Assembly (NCBI GenBank): GCA_959347315.1
Contig: OY365806.1
Location: 24,969,855 to 25,033,854, forward strand
DNA length: 64,000 bases
Direction of reading: 5' to 3'
Source: Bimastos eiseni
Lineage: Eukaryota > Annelida > Clitellata > Crassiclitellata > Lumbricidae
Shown: positions 52,085-63,788 of the stretch, one piece after another
Position numbering within the stretch: position 1 is the stretch's first letter
Layout: the number at the start of each line of letters is the position of its first letter
Position numbers and translations under genes: made by a program
Notes under the pieces: generated by a model
The model's database searches: none
What the model was told of the DNA's origin: nothing
The model's input: only the letters and a program-made list of their open reading frames with translations

Positions 52085-55000
52085 TGAATAACCCATATTA
52101 TGTAACTGAAGATTTCAAACATAATTCACACTACTCAAGTTTTATTAACACAAGCATGATGCTTATTAAAATTATTAAATTTAGCAGAAATAAAACTTGT
52201 GACTAAAAGCAATAATGCAGTTGCTGTTTCGGACATGAAGACCAGATCGTACATTTTTAACCATTATATTAAAATAAATCAGAACTGAACAATTAGAAAT
52301 GCATTCTCAGTTCCAGAAGTGTCCACAGATATAAAAAGTCAAGAAATAGACAGTCAACTGAAATCTTAAGAGACTAAAATGAAGACATCCTATAAAGTGC
52401 CAAATGAAGCTCTCAAAAAGCAATTATGTAAAAATCTGTCAATGACAAATTCAAAATGAATGAAATGTCAATTTACAGAGCAAAATAAGGCATAAGATCA
52501 ATAATAGTCAGTCTTCAGCTGCATCTCTTCACTTTAATCGACTGCTTCCACGATGTCGTACACCAGTTAGTCACTTGTCAATGGTTACTTCTACATCCTT
52601 CATCGTTGTCTCAAGCGGTGGATTCTTTTAAGATGCACCTAGGATATCAAATCTCAGTTGTTTTCATTATCAAACAGCATAAAATAGCTTACTAGCTAAA
52701 TCGTATGTTACAATAAACAATAACTATCTCATAGAAACAGCTAAAAATGCTTGTAATAAAAATATAGCAAGTGTCCAGACACAAATATGCATAGCAGGGT
52801 AGAGCTTATTTCTGAAGTTGACACTCATGTGTTTTTTCTATCCTTAACAAATATTAGTCCAAAATAAGATTGCTCTTGATAAAAATCTAGAGGCAGCTCA
52901 ACGACCACAAAAATCTACAAACTTCTAAAGCATACAAGCATATTCACGAGCGTTGCATGAGGACAAAGAAGTTTCCCGGTTTCCAGAAAAAGGGGCAACT
53001 AATAAGGCAGGTGAAGTTTAGGCCAGGGGCTTCTATCCCCCCCCCAGGTGATGGAAGCAAGATCACCCCACCAGGCTTTGGAGTGGATGACGGACACCTG
53101 AATAAATGCAGTTTATTTCAGAGATAATTAGCAACTTTTGTAGCAGTTTATGAATATATTCAGAATTTCAGACAGTGCCTTGTCTAAAAATTGACAATAG
53201 TCATGTTACTTCACAAAATACTTTACAATAGAAAGTAACACTACTATTGTAAGTAACATTGTTACACTTGGAAAGTACTTTAAAACATAGTAACGTTGCT
53301 TAATTAATATACATGGTAATTAATATACATGGATGCATGAAGTGTTCATTTTCCGATTATCCCAGTTACAATGCCAACATGTTGAACTTAAATAACTCAA
53401 CCTCTTGGTTTAGGCCTATCATTATAATAGCTAAGTTAATGCTGGAAACTCACTTAGTTTGAGCAACTTTCTAGAATCTAGACAGTGATCAGATTTCGTT
53501 TTAATTGATCACTTTCGCAATCCTTTGCCTACGGGCCTGCTGATTTAGTACTAGAACGCACATGTCTTGCTGAATAGGCCTACTCTCTGTCTTCAGTTCT
53601 ATGGTCTCGTTGCAGCAAACCCTCTCCATGCATCCAATGCCATTCAGCATGCACTTCATCATAATTTCTGTCTTCTTTCGTCGATGTGTACATCAATGAG
53701 ATGGTCATTCACAAATGAAGTAGATTTCTGCAGTAAAAGCGTCGAGACTCGATGCCATGAATCTAAAACTATCGATGAAACGTTATTCTCCAGAAACTGA
53801 CGCTGAGTATTAACCCGTATACGAAGAGAGGGCTTCGAGGCAGGAATCCCATGGATAGTAGGCTACTACACAGAATCTTTGGATGGTCGCATTAACTGCA
53901 AGCTACTATTCTACTATTCCAGCTGTATAAGCAACCTACTTCAGTTGACGATTTTGCACTCCATTGTTCTGGGCGTCCAAAAGGGTAGCATTAATTTTTT
54001 CATGTGCCTGCAGGAAAACCTAAGTGAGTTCTTCCAACAGCCCGAGGGCATTCCTTATTCCAGTACAACTCGAAACTGTTGATTGCATGACAAGGTTGAA
54101 GCGATGACCATCAAAATTTATGGATTAAGCGTTAGAATTTAAATCTTGTAACTTAGTCCTTAACCCTTTATAATAATTCATCGAAAAGTTCTAGACTTGT
54201 GGAGTGGTTTGGATGATAGTAGCCTACTGTCTCAGTGGACACTATAACAGTAATTAAGAGGGAACTTGGAAAATAGGGCTATTAATCATCAAAGGTCAAA
54301 TTGAACCACCTTAAACCCTTGTTGTTATGTTCCAAGCTCCATCTAACCTTGTCCATCTAACCAATCAATGTTTGTGGTTGTTTCTGTCAATGCATCAAGA
54401 ATCAATTCACAAAGCCACGTTCCTGAACAGTTTTCAACACACGAGACATTGACAAGTTGCTCGAGCTGGCTACGGAAGGCCGTAGTCGTCCATTTCTACG
54501 TAGTGACCCAAGAGCGTCCTGAAAAGAGGGGTTTAGAAGCAAATGCCTTCAATTTTATGTAGGGAGGTGGGTGGGACATATTCTGCGTCTTAGGGAATAT
54601 CTTGCCTCCTGGCTCTTGGGACGCGGTTTTGCCTATATCACTCACAGGGATTGATACCCCTGGAGTGACCTAGCAACACCGCTGCTTCTTTCTTGCTGCT
54701 GTCGTACGTGACATCGGCAATAATAGCAACTAATAGCAATAGCAACTTGTCAATGTCTCTTGTGTTGGAAAACACCTCTTCTGCCTTATGTGACCAAAAA
54801 TTTGCTCTATTATCAAGACCTTCATGGCCGACAGGAGTTGCTGTAGGCCTACATATGATACGCTTAGAAAGTTCATTACCATCTTCTTACCGGTGTAATG
54901 TGCATGTTCGATTCCATCAAGTAATTATTCTCGTGAAACAGGCCTTTCTTGTAAATTAATTGTATTAGTTAAATAAACTATTTAATTAATAAAATATAAA

Positions 55001-55120
55001 TAAACTAATTTATTAACTTATTCCCCTCCAAGATCACTGACTATTATCCCTCAAAGGAATTATTGGAAGTAGTCTACTTCCACGGACATGTGTGTAGAAG
55101 CCCCTGGTTTAGGTTGAGAC
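52085..55120. other. intergenic, no recognised gene
   Basis: AT-rich. Apart from the dispersed repeat at 54.5 kb nothing is recognised. Short frames at 53,567, 53,879, 54,368 and 54,693 have no family resemblance. Confidence 0.45.
54525..54665 (-). repeat. dispersed repeat, copy 2 (partner at 35.5 kb)
   Basis: Shares block order with 35,500-35,665. The minus translation reads GVSIPVSDIGKTASQEPGGK then IFPKTQNMSHPPP, against GVNPLLSDGDKHPGPQCQKG and VFPYDVKMS in copy 1. Confidence 0.45.
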
Positions 55121-55127
55121 AATTATT

Positions 55128-55430
55128 GTACCTGTGTTGATGTATCGGGCAGAGGTGTGGACACTAAAAGGAGGAAAGAACTGAAATGAGAATGCTACAA
55201 TGCATTCTGGGGATATCACTAATGAATAATAAAAGAAATGATATCAGGAAATCACTGCGAGTGGTGTGCATTTCGGACAAGATATGAGAGGGCAGACTGA
55301 GGTGGTATGGTCTTGTGAAGCGGGCTATTTAGGACAGTGGTATCAAGAGAATCATGAAGGCAAAGTATATGGTCACCGAAGTAGAAGCTGATGGACGAAG
55401 AAGCGGAATTCATTAGGCAAAAACTGCAAC
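55128..55430 (+). mobile_element. decayed LINE reverse-transcriptase tail
   Basis: VLMYRAEVWTLK, then after a frameshift EMRMLQCILGISLMNNKRND, IRKSLRVVCISDKI, a stop, and EGRLRWYGLVKRAI. This is the conserved C-terminal block of LINE ORF2 proteins (xxMRMLRWxLGxxxxDxxRNxxIR...RLRWYGHVxR). Stops and a frameshift show it is dead. Confidence 0.8.
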
Positions 55431-55869
55431 TGAAGCTATCAATGTGGAGAATGTCCCAGTTGGGTCAGTCATCGAGGACAATGGGCCCCTTCAGCCCATT
55501 GTCAGAGAGCAACAGGTGTCGAACATAGCTCTGAGGTTGTCAAAGATGCAAATAATGCATACAGCAAGACATATTCTCACCAACCGAGTATATAGTAACA
55601 GAAACGAAACAAAAAAGGTCACGTAGACCATGGAAACACAATATTTACCAATTGAAGAGAATGCATCACAAAAATAAATTTACAGAGAAGAATGTGAAAG
55701 CATTTCCAAATAAAATTGGATGCATCATGGTTAGAAGATATTGCTGTAGCACATGTAAAGCATCATGGAACGTAAATGAATCGACATTTTGAAGTCTAAT
55801 CACCAATGGAATGGGAGACTATTATCTGTAAAAATGTTAGACATGCCAAGCCATACAATTTACATTCTC

Positions 55870-56560
55870 TGGAGAATAACATCACGTAACAAGGAGTCTA
55901 GAAGACAGCTGCTCTGTTTTAGAACCACTGCAAATTGACCTGGAACATACTTAACAGCCCCAGGTTTGTTCCTCTTAAAGGCTGTGATAATGTACATCAA
56001 GACAACATTATCATCCAAACCATTCCACAATTTGACAACTCTTGCACTGAAGGATTTCTGCTTATATTGTTCCTTTCGTTTTCTTAAGTAATCAATATAC
56101 CTAATTACTTATCCTATGTGCCCAATAATTTATACATATGCCCCCGAGTTGCCTTTCTTGGTGGAAATCGAGTATCCTCGGCACCTCTCAACCTCCAATG
56201 CTGTTAGTCCACACCTTTTCATCTTATCTCTATAGCACAGTCTGTGTAGATCCGTATTCACGACCCAAAATAATATTATGCTCATTCAAATGCTCTACTA
56301 TATTATCCTCAACAATTTTCTCCATTACCTTACACACAATACTGGTTAAAGTGACATGGTGCATCTCTGTTTACCTCTTTGAACAATGAAACTATGACAG
56401 AATCTCTCCATTCCCACGACACCTCTCCAGATTAATTGAATATATGTGCTAATACTGCTCCAATTTCTTCTCTGACTTCATGTGAGAATTTAGAATGTAG
56501 TTCATCTATTCCTGAATTTAGTCAGTTATTAACCCTTCCACCTGCTGTTCCACATTTTCC
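55870..56560 (-). mobile_element. decayed LINE reverse-transcriptase segment
   Basis: On the minus strand broken frames read GIDELHSKFSHEVREEIGAV, LAHIFN then WEWRDSVIVSLFKEVN, matching the DGI..LL...IFNxSLxxGxVPxxWK...PIFK block of LINE reverse transcriptases. Further on comes FSARVVKLWNGLDDNVV, the LWNSLP-type tail. Several stops are present. The opposite strand to its neighbour shows at least two separate insertions. Confidence 0.7.
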
Positions 56561-56944
56561 TTAGTAGGCTAAATATAATCTGCATCAATACTTTACATTC
56601 AATGTCTGAAAACGCTTGGTTGAGCTCAGAGGTATTTCCTGTCATCCATTCTGGAAAACCTCTAATGTACTTCTCAAATATATGTGTCCGAGAAAAACTT
56701 CTGGAGATGCCATGGCAACTTATGTTAAACATGGGATGGAGTACACACTGACTCATGGAACAGTGGTTGCAACTTGCACACCTCTGGCTACCCGAATTTA
56801 GACCAACAGAATGACTAAAAATACATACTTTTTTAACATTTCTTGCAATGATTGCCAAAGGGTACCAGTCAGAGGCGAAGTTAGAGGTGATTGGCCAACT
56901 AAATGAATCACAATTTCGATTAGAAACCAACCTATAATACACTG

Positions 56945-57135
56945 CAGCGCTTTCTTTCATTCATTCATTGTGAGCATTTATATAGCGTCCTTTCAAGAAC
57001 CAAATCAGGAGCATTCCCAGCCCAATCCAGCCACGACTAAAAACAAAGACACGAGGGACTTGACAGATGGGCCACAAGCAAAGAGCTGAGCTCAAGTGGG
57101 AGCTCGTTATATGTTGAAGGGCTCACAACCGAGAA
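56945..57135 (-). mobile_element. SINE copy with GCTATATAAAT 3' end and GAAT tail
   Basis: The inverted sequence ends GGACGCTATATAAATGCTCA, then CAATGAATGAATG, the same 3' end as the SINE at 45.6-45.8 kb. The head region is too degenerate to delimit. Confidence 0.5.
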
Positions 57136-57139
57136 AGCA

Positions 57140-59095
57140 TTGAATCTTAGTTTATTTTGACTGTAGGCATTAGCCTTCAAAATTGATTAGATAAAATGTA
57201 AATGTTTTCATCCAAACTAATCCATCTGTTTAGTCTTATGTATTAAGTGTCATAGTTAAGCAAAATCGTAATTCCTTGCACTAATCTGCTGCTAAAGTAT
57301 TGTTTGCTGTTAAAATATGCACTCTGGAAAATTCACTTTGTATAAAACAATAACAAGCTTGTTGCTAACACTTTTTCTACCTTTGGAATGCTCCTGTTTG
57401 TGCACATACATTTGTGAAGTGTGCAAGTAAAAATGGCTCATGAATTTCTGTATATTGTTGATGTTTAGCAGTGTTAACAGAAAACATCGTTAACAGAAAA
57501 CAATATATAGGCCTACATTCATGATATGTGTAAATGAAAGTCGTTCAATAGTTCCTTCAGATTTGATATGTGCAAATAAAAGTTGTTCAAAATTTTCTTC
57601 ATATTGTTGTTTATTAAAACGAAAATTAGCAATCAGCGAATCAGCATTTTACCCACCAATCAGCATGACCAATCAGCAATTTCTGATCAGCATTTTACCT
57701 ACTCTGATCAGCAAATCAGCATTTTACCCGTCCCCGTACATAGGTTATCCCTCACTACATTTTTAAAGTGTTTGGACATTGAACTAGGGTTTTCGCTTCC
57801 TTCAGCGCCGAACTTTCGTCTGTAGAAGATTCCTCCATTAGCCATATGTGATTTAAAATGATCAATCATAGCAACAATGTAAATATATGTTACGTCTCGC
57901 TGTAATGAACGCTTTAATTATTTATATGTACCATTGTGGCGTAATAAAGGCTGTACTTACTTACTAACCAGTGCTATAAGTATTAAAGTTGTACCTACTT
58001 ATCACGTCATATGAAAAACGTCCCTCTCAGCGGATACAGAATTTCGTTGATAGAAAAGTACCAATGCCAAATGTTTGCCGAAGATTTATCCCATTATCAT
58101 TATTAGAAAGACATTTTCAACATGCACAGTTTAATAACACAGCCAGATATATGCCACATTGAAGACTTGATTTAGGGCAAATAGAACAATAGGACACCAT
58201 TTGTAATCACATGGCCATAAAGGGTGCATTTTGACAACCATTAAGTACCGTTCAACGCACAATTTCGTAAAAATGCCACACAGATTGCCACTTGCGCCAC
58301 ATAATTTCAAATCACGCAAGTGCTTGAATGGCTGCTAGATTTTAACAAGAAAACTTAAATATTATTACGAAGTGTGAACACGATCTGATTCTCCAAGCGA
58401 AATTATTTCTGGGCCAAGCCTATGTTTTCAATGGCACACAGTTTTAATATATGACACGAATTCATGATTAAGATTATGCCACTGAGATTATACTTACGCT
58501 AGTTAAATCAGAAATTGTCCAAATTCTTGACCAAAATGAACGCATACATCTGTCTTGTTCGCCATTCCATTAAACGCGCGCTCGAGCGCTCGAGCGCCGC
58601 TTAGCGTCAGCTTGGTTCAATGATTAGAACTATCATACGCTAACAAATAAGAACGCAGCCAAAATACCGATGTAGTTAATCAAGCACAATACCTATTCAA
58701 TGTCTATAATCATATTAATCAAGCTGGTTTTCTTTGACTTAAGTATCCAAATGATTCATTAATTATAAGGGTCAGGTTTGTTTCCAATTAAGCTGTCATC
58801 AGATGAGGGGATTAATTTTTATAGGTGAATGGCACTCCAACTCGCACGATCAGTTCGACGTAGGCCTATGCATTTGCAGTTAATCTTTTGGTAGGGGCAT
58901 TAGTGAGCGTTCGTCGTCAAGCAATGTGGTAGTTGAGAAGAAATGTTTGAGCTAAATTGTGAATAAAATTGAATGTTACACCATAATAATGTAGAAATAC
59001 ATTTTATGAACATTAATATTATTTTATAATCGATTGTCATCAGGATACAATTATCGCTATAGAACATTTACGATAGGTCTACGCAAACTTTTCTC
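57140..59095. other. intergenic, no recognised gene
   Basis: Contains a short direct repeat AATCAGCATTTTACC (three copies, about 57,645-57,730) and a 20-bp palindrome at 58,578-58,597. No coding family recognised. Confidence 0.45.
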
Positions 59096-59129
59096 GAAAC
59101 ATTTAGATTAACGGGGATTAAACAAAATG

Positions 59130-59565
59130 CTCAAGAGAGGAAGTTAAGGACCCGTGCTTTCTCAATATCAGGACCCATGGAATGGAATTATCTCCCAACC
59201 CAGGGGCGTCACTAGGGGGTGCGGGGGGTGCGGGCCGCACCGGGTGACACCATCAAGGGGTGACACCAAAATAAAAAAATTGCAAATTTGACACAGCAGA
59301 CATAGCTCTGTCTAGTCGGGTTTCATAACCGTTCATTGTTAAATACATGAGCAGGCACAGGGTGCCACCATGCAGAGCGTCTGGTGCTTAAATGAATAAG
59401 ACTCAGAGCTCAGAAGACCATGGTGAAAGTCTAGAGGGGTGACACCAAGAGTTTACCGCACTGGGTGACACCAACCCCAGTGACGCCACTGTCCCAACCA
59501 CAGTCCGTCAAGCAAGTCAGTTGCACTTTTCAAGTCAAAACTGAAGACATGATTGTATTGCTCTG
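59130..59565 (+). mobile_element. LINE tail interrupted by a hAT-like element
   Basis: The frame KLRTRAFSISGPMEWNYLPT runs to 59,200. Removing the hAT-like element and one copy of its duplication, it continues TVRQASQLHFSSQN. The joined pattern is the LWNSLP...VR...F tail of LINE ORF2 proteins. Confidence 0.65.
59201..59491. mobile_element. hAT-like MITE, 291 bp
   Basis: Perfect 8-bp duplication TCCCAACC flanks it (59,193-59,200 and 59,492-59,499). Left end CAGGGGCGTCACTAGGGGG, right end inverted CAGTGGCGTCACTGGGGTT. GGTGACACC words recur inside. Non-coding. Confidence 0.88.
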
Positions 59566-59689
59566 TATTGTAAATCAACATTGGCTTATTTATGAATCTC
59601 AGAAGATCGTGCTTAATTATAAATTCTTCTTGTAGCAATTTCAGTATTAAAAAACAACGGTTTTAAGTCGCAAATGTTGGCTAATAAAC

Positions 59690-60187
59690 AGCCGATATAA
59701 GATCCAGGTGCGTATGATGTGGGCAGCCAACACCCACGAGCCCACTCATCGCAGACACAAAAGTCGGATATTGCAAATGTTGGTTAATGGGCTGCTAAGT
59801 ATAATCCCATCTGGGTGTGATGTGGGCAGCCCAAGCCCACGAACCCACTCATAGCCCACAAAAATTTTGGATATTGCAAATGTTGGTTAATGGGCTGCTA
59901 AGCATAATCCCATCTGGGCCTGATGTAGGCAGCCCAAGCCCTCGAGGGCACTCATCGCCCACAAAAAAGCTGGATATTGCAAATGTTGGTTAATGGGCTG
60001 CTAAGCATGATCCCATCTGGGTGTGATGTGGGCAGCCCCAGCCCACAAGCCCAATCATCGTCCACATTTATTTTTTTTCGGATAATAGGCTCCTCATCTC
60101 ACGCCCAGATGGGCTTGACATGGGCCAGCCCCAGCCTATGGGCCCATGTATTTTGGAGATGGGCTCAATATAGGCATTTTGGCAGGG
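59690..60187. repeat. 103-bp satellite with TGGGCTGC/GTGGGCAGCC words
   Basis: GGATATTGCAAATGTTGGTT recurs at about 59,766, 59,869 and 59,972, exactly 103 bp apart, within about five units. The array ends GGCATTTTGGCAGGG, the near inverse of the start of the 51.2-kb array (12 of 15 identical). The two satellites are therefore related and in opposite orientation. Confidence 0.85.
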
Positions 60188-60189
60188 TA

Positions 60190-60805
60190 GAAAGCAAGCC
60201 AATTATGACGGCAATTATCATTAGGTATTAGGTTATCATGTTCTCATGTCGTTAGTTAAGATAAAATGATAATCAATCAAGCCGTAACTGGAAATTGGAT
60301 TAATCGTATGATTAAGTAACACTGTTCGTCATATTTTGAAATATGTTAATCGACTGTCACTCATGTATAGATCTAATTAGTAAGTGCTGTAACTGACCCT
60401 AATCAGCGGGATCTAGATCCCGTCCAGGGCCCCCAATTTTTACCAATGTCACTTGAACCTCGGAAAATTAGCTTGCTTCTATTAATCTGGCTGGTTACAA
60501 TAAAAAATATTGATTGAATGATTGATTTGTTGATTTATCAGGGCTAAAAGAAAAATAAGTATTTAGTAATGCACCGTCGTCAATATATCGTTGACTGAAC
60601 TTGCTTAAAACCAAAATTGCGCTGCTGTATTGCATGGTCAGAAAATAGAAGGGTGGAGTCAGATATGTTGCTCAAACTGCGTGCACATATTGCACGCTCA
60701 ACTGTCACTAGTTCATCCAATGTCAGAAAATGTTTTCTCTCTTCGAGGAGAATGAAAGGCAGACGAGCTACATACTTTCTCATGTATGTTATATAGTAAG
60801 TTAAC
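60190..60805. other. intergenic, no recognised gene
   Basis: The minus frame at 60,580-60,783 (RLPFILLEERKHFLTLDELV) has no recognised family. Nothing else is seen. Confidence 0.45.
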
Positions 60806-60814
60806 AGTTTAAGG

Positions 60815-61147
60815 CAGTGTCAAAGAGTCGCCCCACATGCCACTTCTGGCCGTCCATGATGCTTTCATTGTCCCGCAGAGCCTTGGCTAAAGACTGCACA
60901 ATTTGAGAATAAAAATTCAAATGCTGTTATTGCGGCTTGATGAGATTTATATGATGTGTGTGACTGTTAATGAACGAAACTGAGATTTGAAAGCCAAATT
61001 TAACGTCCTTCATGTTAGAAAAGTCACGATTAAAGAATTACTTTTGCATAAATTTTCTCGGGACGTGATCTCTGCCCCTATTTTGCAGAGGTGCGTTTGG
61101 CATCCTAGCCCATCACTTTCCACCGTTAAAAAGGTTTGACACCTCTG
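60815..61147. mobile_element. possible hAT-like MITE, 333 bp, degenerate
   Basis: Left end CAGTGTCAAAGAGTC and right end inverted CAGAGGTGTCAAACC align if three bases are gapped. 8-bp flanks are gtttaagg (60,807-60,814) and gttaaagc (61,148-61,155), only 6 of 8 identical. CAG..GTGTCAAA is a common hAT terminus. Confidence 0.5.
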
Positions 61148-61159
61148 GTTAAAGCCAAT

Positions 61160-61785
61160 CGAAAGGCGCCTATTGGTAGTGGTATCAGCCATGATCGACT
61201 ATGTTCTCTTAGGCTGGGCATATGCCTCTGCAAGTCAGTTCTCTACCCCATCGCCAGCTCATGCAACCGACCGTGTGTAGTCAATGTACACATTTCATTG
61301 GTGCTCTTGATAGAGCAGATATCATGACCATATAGGTCAGCTGGTCATCCGACTGTCCAATCGGTCAGTTGGTCGCTCGGCCACCCTAGGGCGACTGTCG
61401 TCTGTTTTAAATAATTAGACGATGATCTAATATGGAGACGACAACAAAAAGTGGATGAGGAGTTTGTGTCGTCCAATTACGAGACAGAGGATGGTCAGAG
61501 GATGGTCAGTCGTCTACAAGACAAGGTCCACCACTGTCCATGGAGCTAATTTGATTCTTACGCCTGTGTCGGCAGTTGTTTGTCCGTTTATAACTTCGTG
61601 TGCATCTGTCCGGTTACGTCAGTGTCTGCCTGTTGTAGTCTTCTGTCATACTGATGTCCGTCTGTTTGACCTCTGTCTGTCTATGTGTCTTTCTGGGTGT
61701 TGGTATTCGTGTTTGTCTGCGTACGTCTGTCTGTGTCTGCATCGAAGATGAAACGTAGAGGAAGACAAACGAAACAACAGTGGGA
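61160..61785. other. intergenic, no recognised gene
   Basis: Pyrimidine/GT-rich near 61,560-61,750 (TGTCTGTCTATGTGTC type). The 98-codon frame at 61,455-61,751 is low complexity and unsupported. Confidence 0.45.
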
Positions 61786-61790
61786 TAAGA

Positions 61791-62165
61791 CTATTCCAAG
61801 AGAGAACGGGAGAAGAAGAGGAGAGGGAAGGAGAAGAAGAAGAGGAAAGGAGGAATAGGAGGAGGAGGGGGAAGGGTGAGTGGTTGAGGGCGACGATGGT
61901 GATGGACTGCAGAGAGCGCAGCCACTAAGTTGATTTTCTCAAGAATTGCTTGAATTAAGTTGATTCCGACTGAAGCCAGCGATACAATTGGGCCTTTCGC
62001 ACCTCCCTCCTCCTCCTCGCACTGCCCACCCTGAAGTCCCTGTCCCTGCCGATCGTCCGGTGTTTTGCTTGCCACCAGAGCATTGTCATCCTCCCTCTCT
62101 CCTCCCTCTCCTCCTCCTCTTCCCCTCAGCAGCTGGTCGTCGTTGGGCGTCGCATAATGCGCTCG
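61791..62165 (-). CDS. possible exon, 124-codon open frame in purine-rich DNA
   Basis: Open on the minus strand from TAA at 62,168 to the stop at 61,791. It reads ATPNDDQLLRGRGGGEGGER, EDDNALVASKTPDDRQGQGL and GPIVSLASVGINLIQAILEK, then a proline/phenylalanine tail from GGAGG/GAAGAAG repeats. The middle is protein-like, but both ends are low complexity. A Met occurs at 62,075. No family recognised; it could be an artefact of purine-rich sequence. Confidence 0.2.
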   Translation of the reverse strand, partial: RAHYATPNDDQLLRGRGGGEGGEREDDNALVASKTPDDRQGQGLQGGQCEEEEGGAKGPIVSLASVGINLIQAILEKINLVAALSAVHHHRRPQPLTLPPPPPIPPFLFFFSFPLLFFSRSLLE

Positions 62166-62169
62166 TTAG

Positions 62170-62395
62170 AGTCTCACACAGAAACAGAAACGGAAGAGAG
62201 GAGGGGAGGACGAAATGAAAGAAGGAATGGAGGAATGAGGGAAGGAAGGAAGAGAAAAAGAAAGGAAGGGAGTGAGGTGACAGAAGATGGGGAAAGGGAA
62301 GGATGGGTAGAGACGCGTTGGCGGTGGCTGCAGCAGCAGCGGCGGAGACAGCGTTGAAGGCGGCGAGGACCAGCCCTTCTCCCATCATTCATTGT
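62170..62395. repeat. purine-rich stretch, GGAAGGAAG and GCAGCAGCGGCGG
   Basis: Low-complexity purine DNA followed by a short GC-rich GCAGCAGCAGCGGCGG run. Frames on both strands are by-products. Confidence 0.7.
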
Positions 62396-62399
62396 TCTC

Positions 62400-63780
62400 G
62401 TGCGTCTGACTGGTTATGAGGCAGAGACTCCTGCCTCCACAGCCCAGAGCATCAGCTGCCGCCTCTGCAGCCATTGATGCCAATGCCTGTGAGTTAATGA
62501 AGCGAAATTTGTCGCTGTCTCAGACGACCAAATCCGAATGGAACGATGACTCGATCGGATTCAGTCGGTTAATTGGTCGACGATGATTGTTCGGCTCTTA
62601 GAGAACGACGACTGATCGCAAGCAGTTCGTCAAAAGTTGACGACGGAATTCGAAGTCTTCTTGTGATGATGCACCTGCATCGCTGACAATTGGTCAGTTG
62701 TTGAACCTTGTTCAGACAAATTGAGCGATATGAAGGAGCTTGAACGACGATCAGTTCTTGCATGTCTGTGGTAAAATCTCAAACGGCGATGTCTAAATAT
62801 CCAATTGCTCGTTGTCTCATGCGATATGACTGATCGTGAATGCTGATTGCGACCGATGCTTTGAATCAGTTGTCACTCGTTGCTTTCGATCCAAATACAT
62901 CTGCTGGAATCTTATCGAAGATCGAACAGTCAGACAGTGTCATTTGCCTTTGATTCGGCATTCGCTCAGAAACATCCGACTCATTCGAACAGGTGAGATA
63001 TCGGCAAGAGTATACAAGATGCAGGCAGGAACAAGCGAGGCTGTGTCAATCTATCTCTCTGTCTCTCTCTTTCTCTCTCTCTCTCTCTTTGTCTCTATCT
63101 CTCTGTCTCTCTCTGTCTCTATATATGTTTGTCATCGCCCGTCTATTAGACCAGTTAAACAAATGCACAATTATTATTGAGCCATTGTCGGAGCACGAGA
63201 AGGTGAAAGTTTAGTGAGCCATCGATTAGTATATGGGAAAAACACTTAGGGGGTTTTGTCAAATATAAGTGAACGGAAGAAGATTAGAGCTATATAAGTG
63301 CGGTCGATTCAGTGAGTCGCATACAAAAGAGACTATAGTAACTCTGATTGAGTACAGAAATACAGTTTACCCGGACGATGAAAAGACATGCATCGAAGCA
63401 AAGCGTTATATAATTATATATTGTCTATACACAGTATATACAGGCGTAGAGATCTTCATAATTATAGCCTATAGGCCTACGTTGCACACTTATGACTTAT
63501 CTTATAACGTAATATAATACTAATTTATAGCGTAATAATCATGCGTGCGTCATGTCTTAAATATAGAACGAAATGTGTCTGTATACGCTTCCTCTGCCTT
63601 AACTTCCTCATGAATTCTCTAACTTCATAACGCTTATGTACGCTTGCAAATGCCCTGTTGTGAGCGAGTTAGTTGGTGTCGCTAACGTATACAAGGTGAA
63701 TGGATAGAAAGCGAACCTCTAGATATATACTGTAACAATTTTTCCAATAATTTATACAATTTTTAATAAAATATGACAAA
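62400..63780. other. intergenic, no recognised gene
   Basis: Contains an imperfect CT run at about 63,050-63,122 and an AT-rich right part. No coding family is recognised. Confidence 0.5.
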
Positions 63781-63788
63781 ACTTCAGT

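Noticed and set aside
56529..56960. 143-codon minus frame
   Set aside because: No family resemblance; it overlaps decayed LINE sequence read in another frame.
62086..62388. Minus frame with an alanine run and phenylalanine/proline-rich part
   Set aside because: Low-complexity translation of GCAGCAGCGG and GGAAGG repeats on the other strand.
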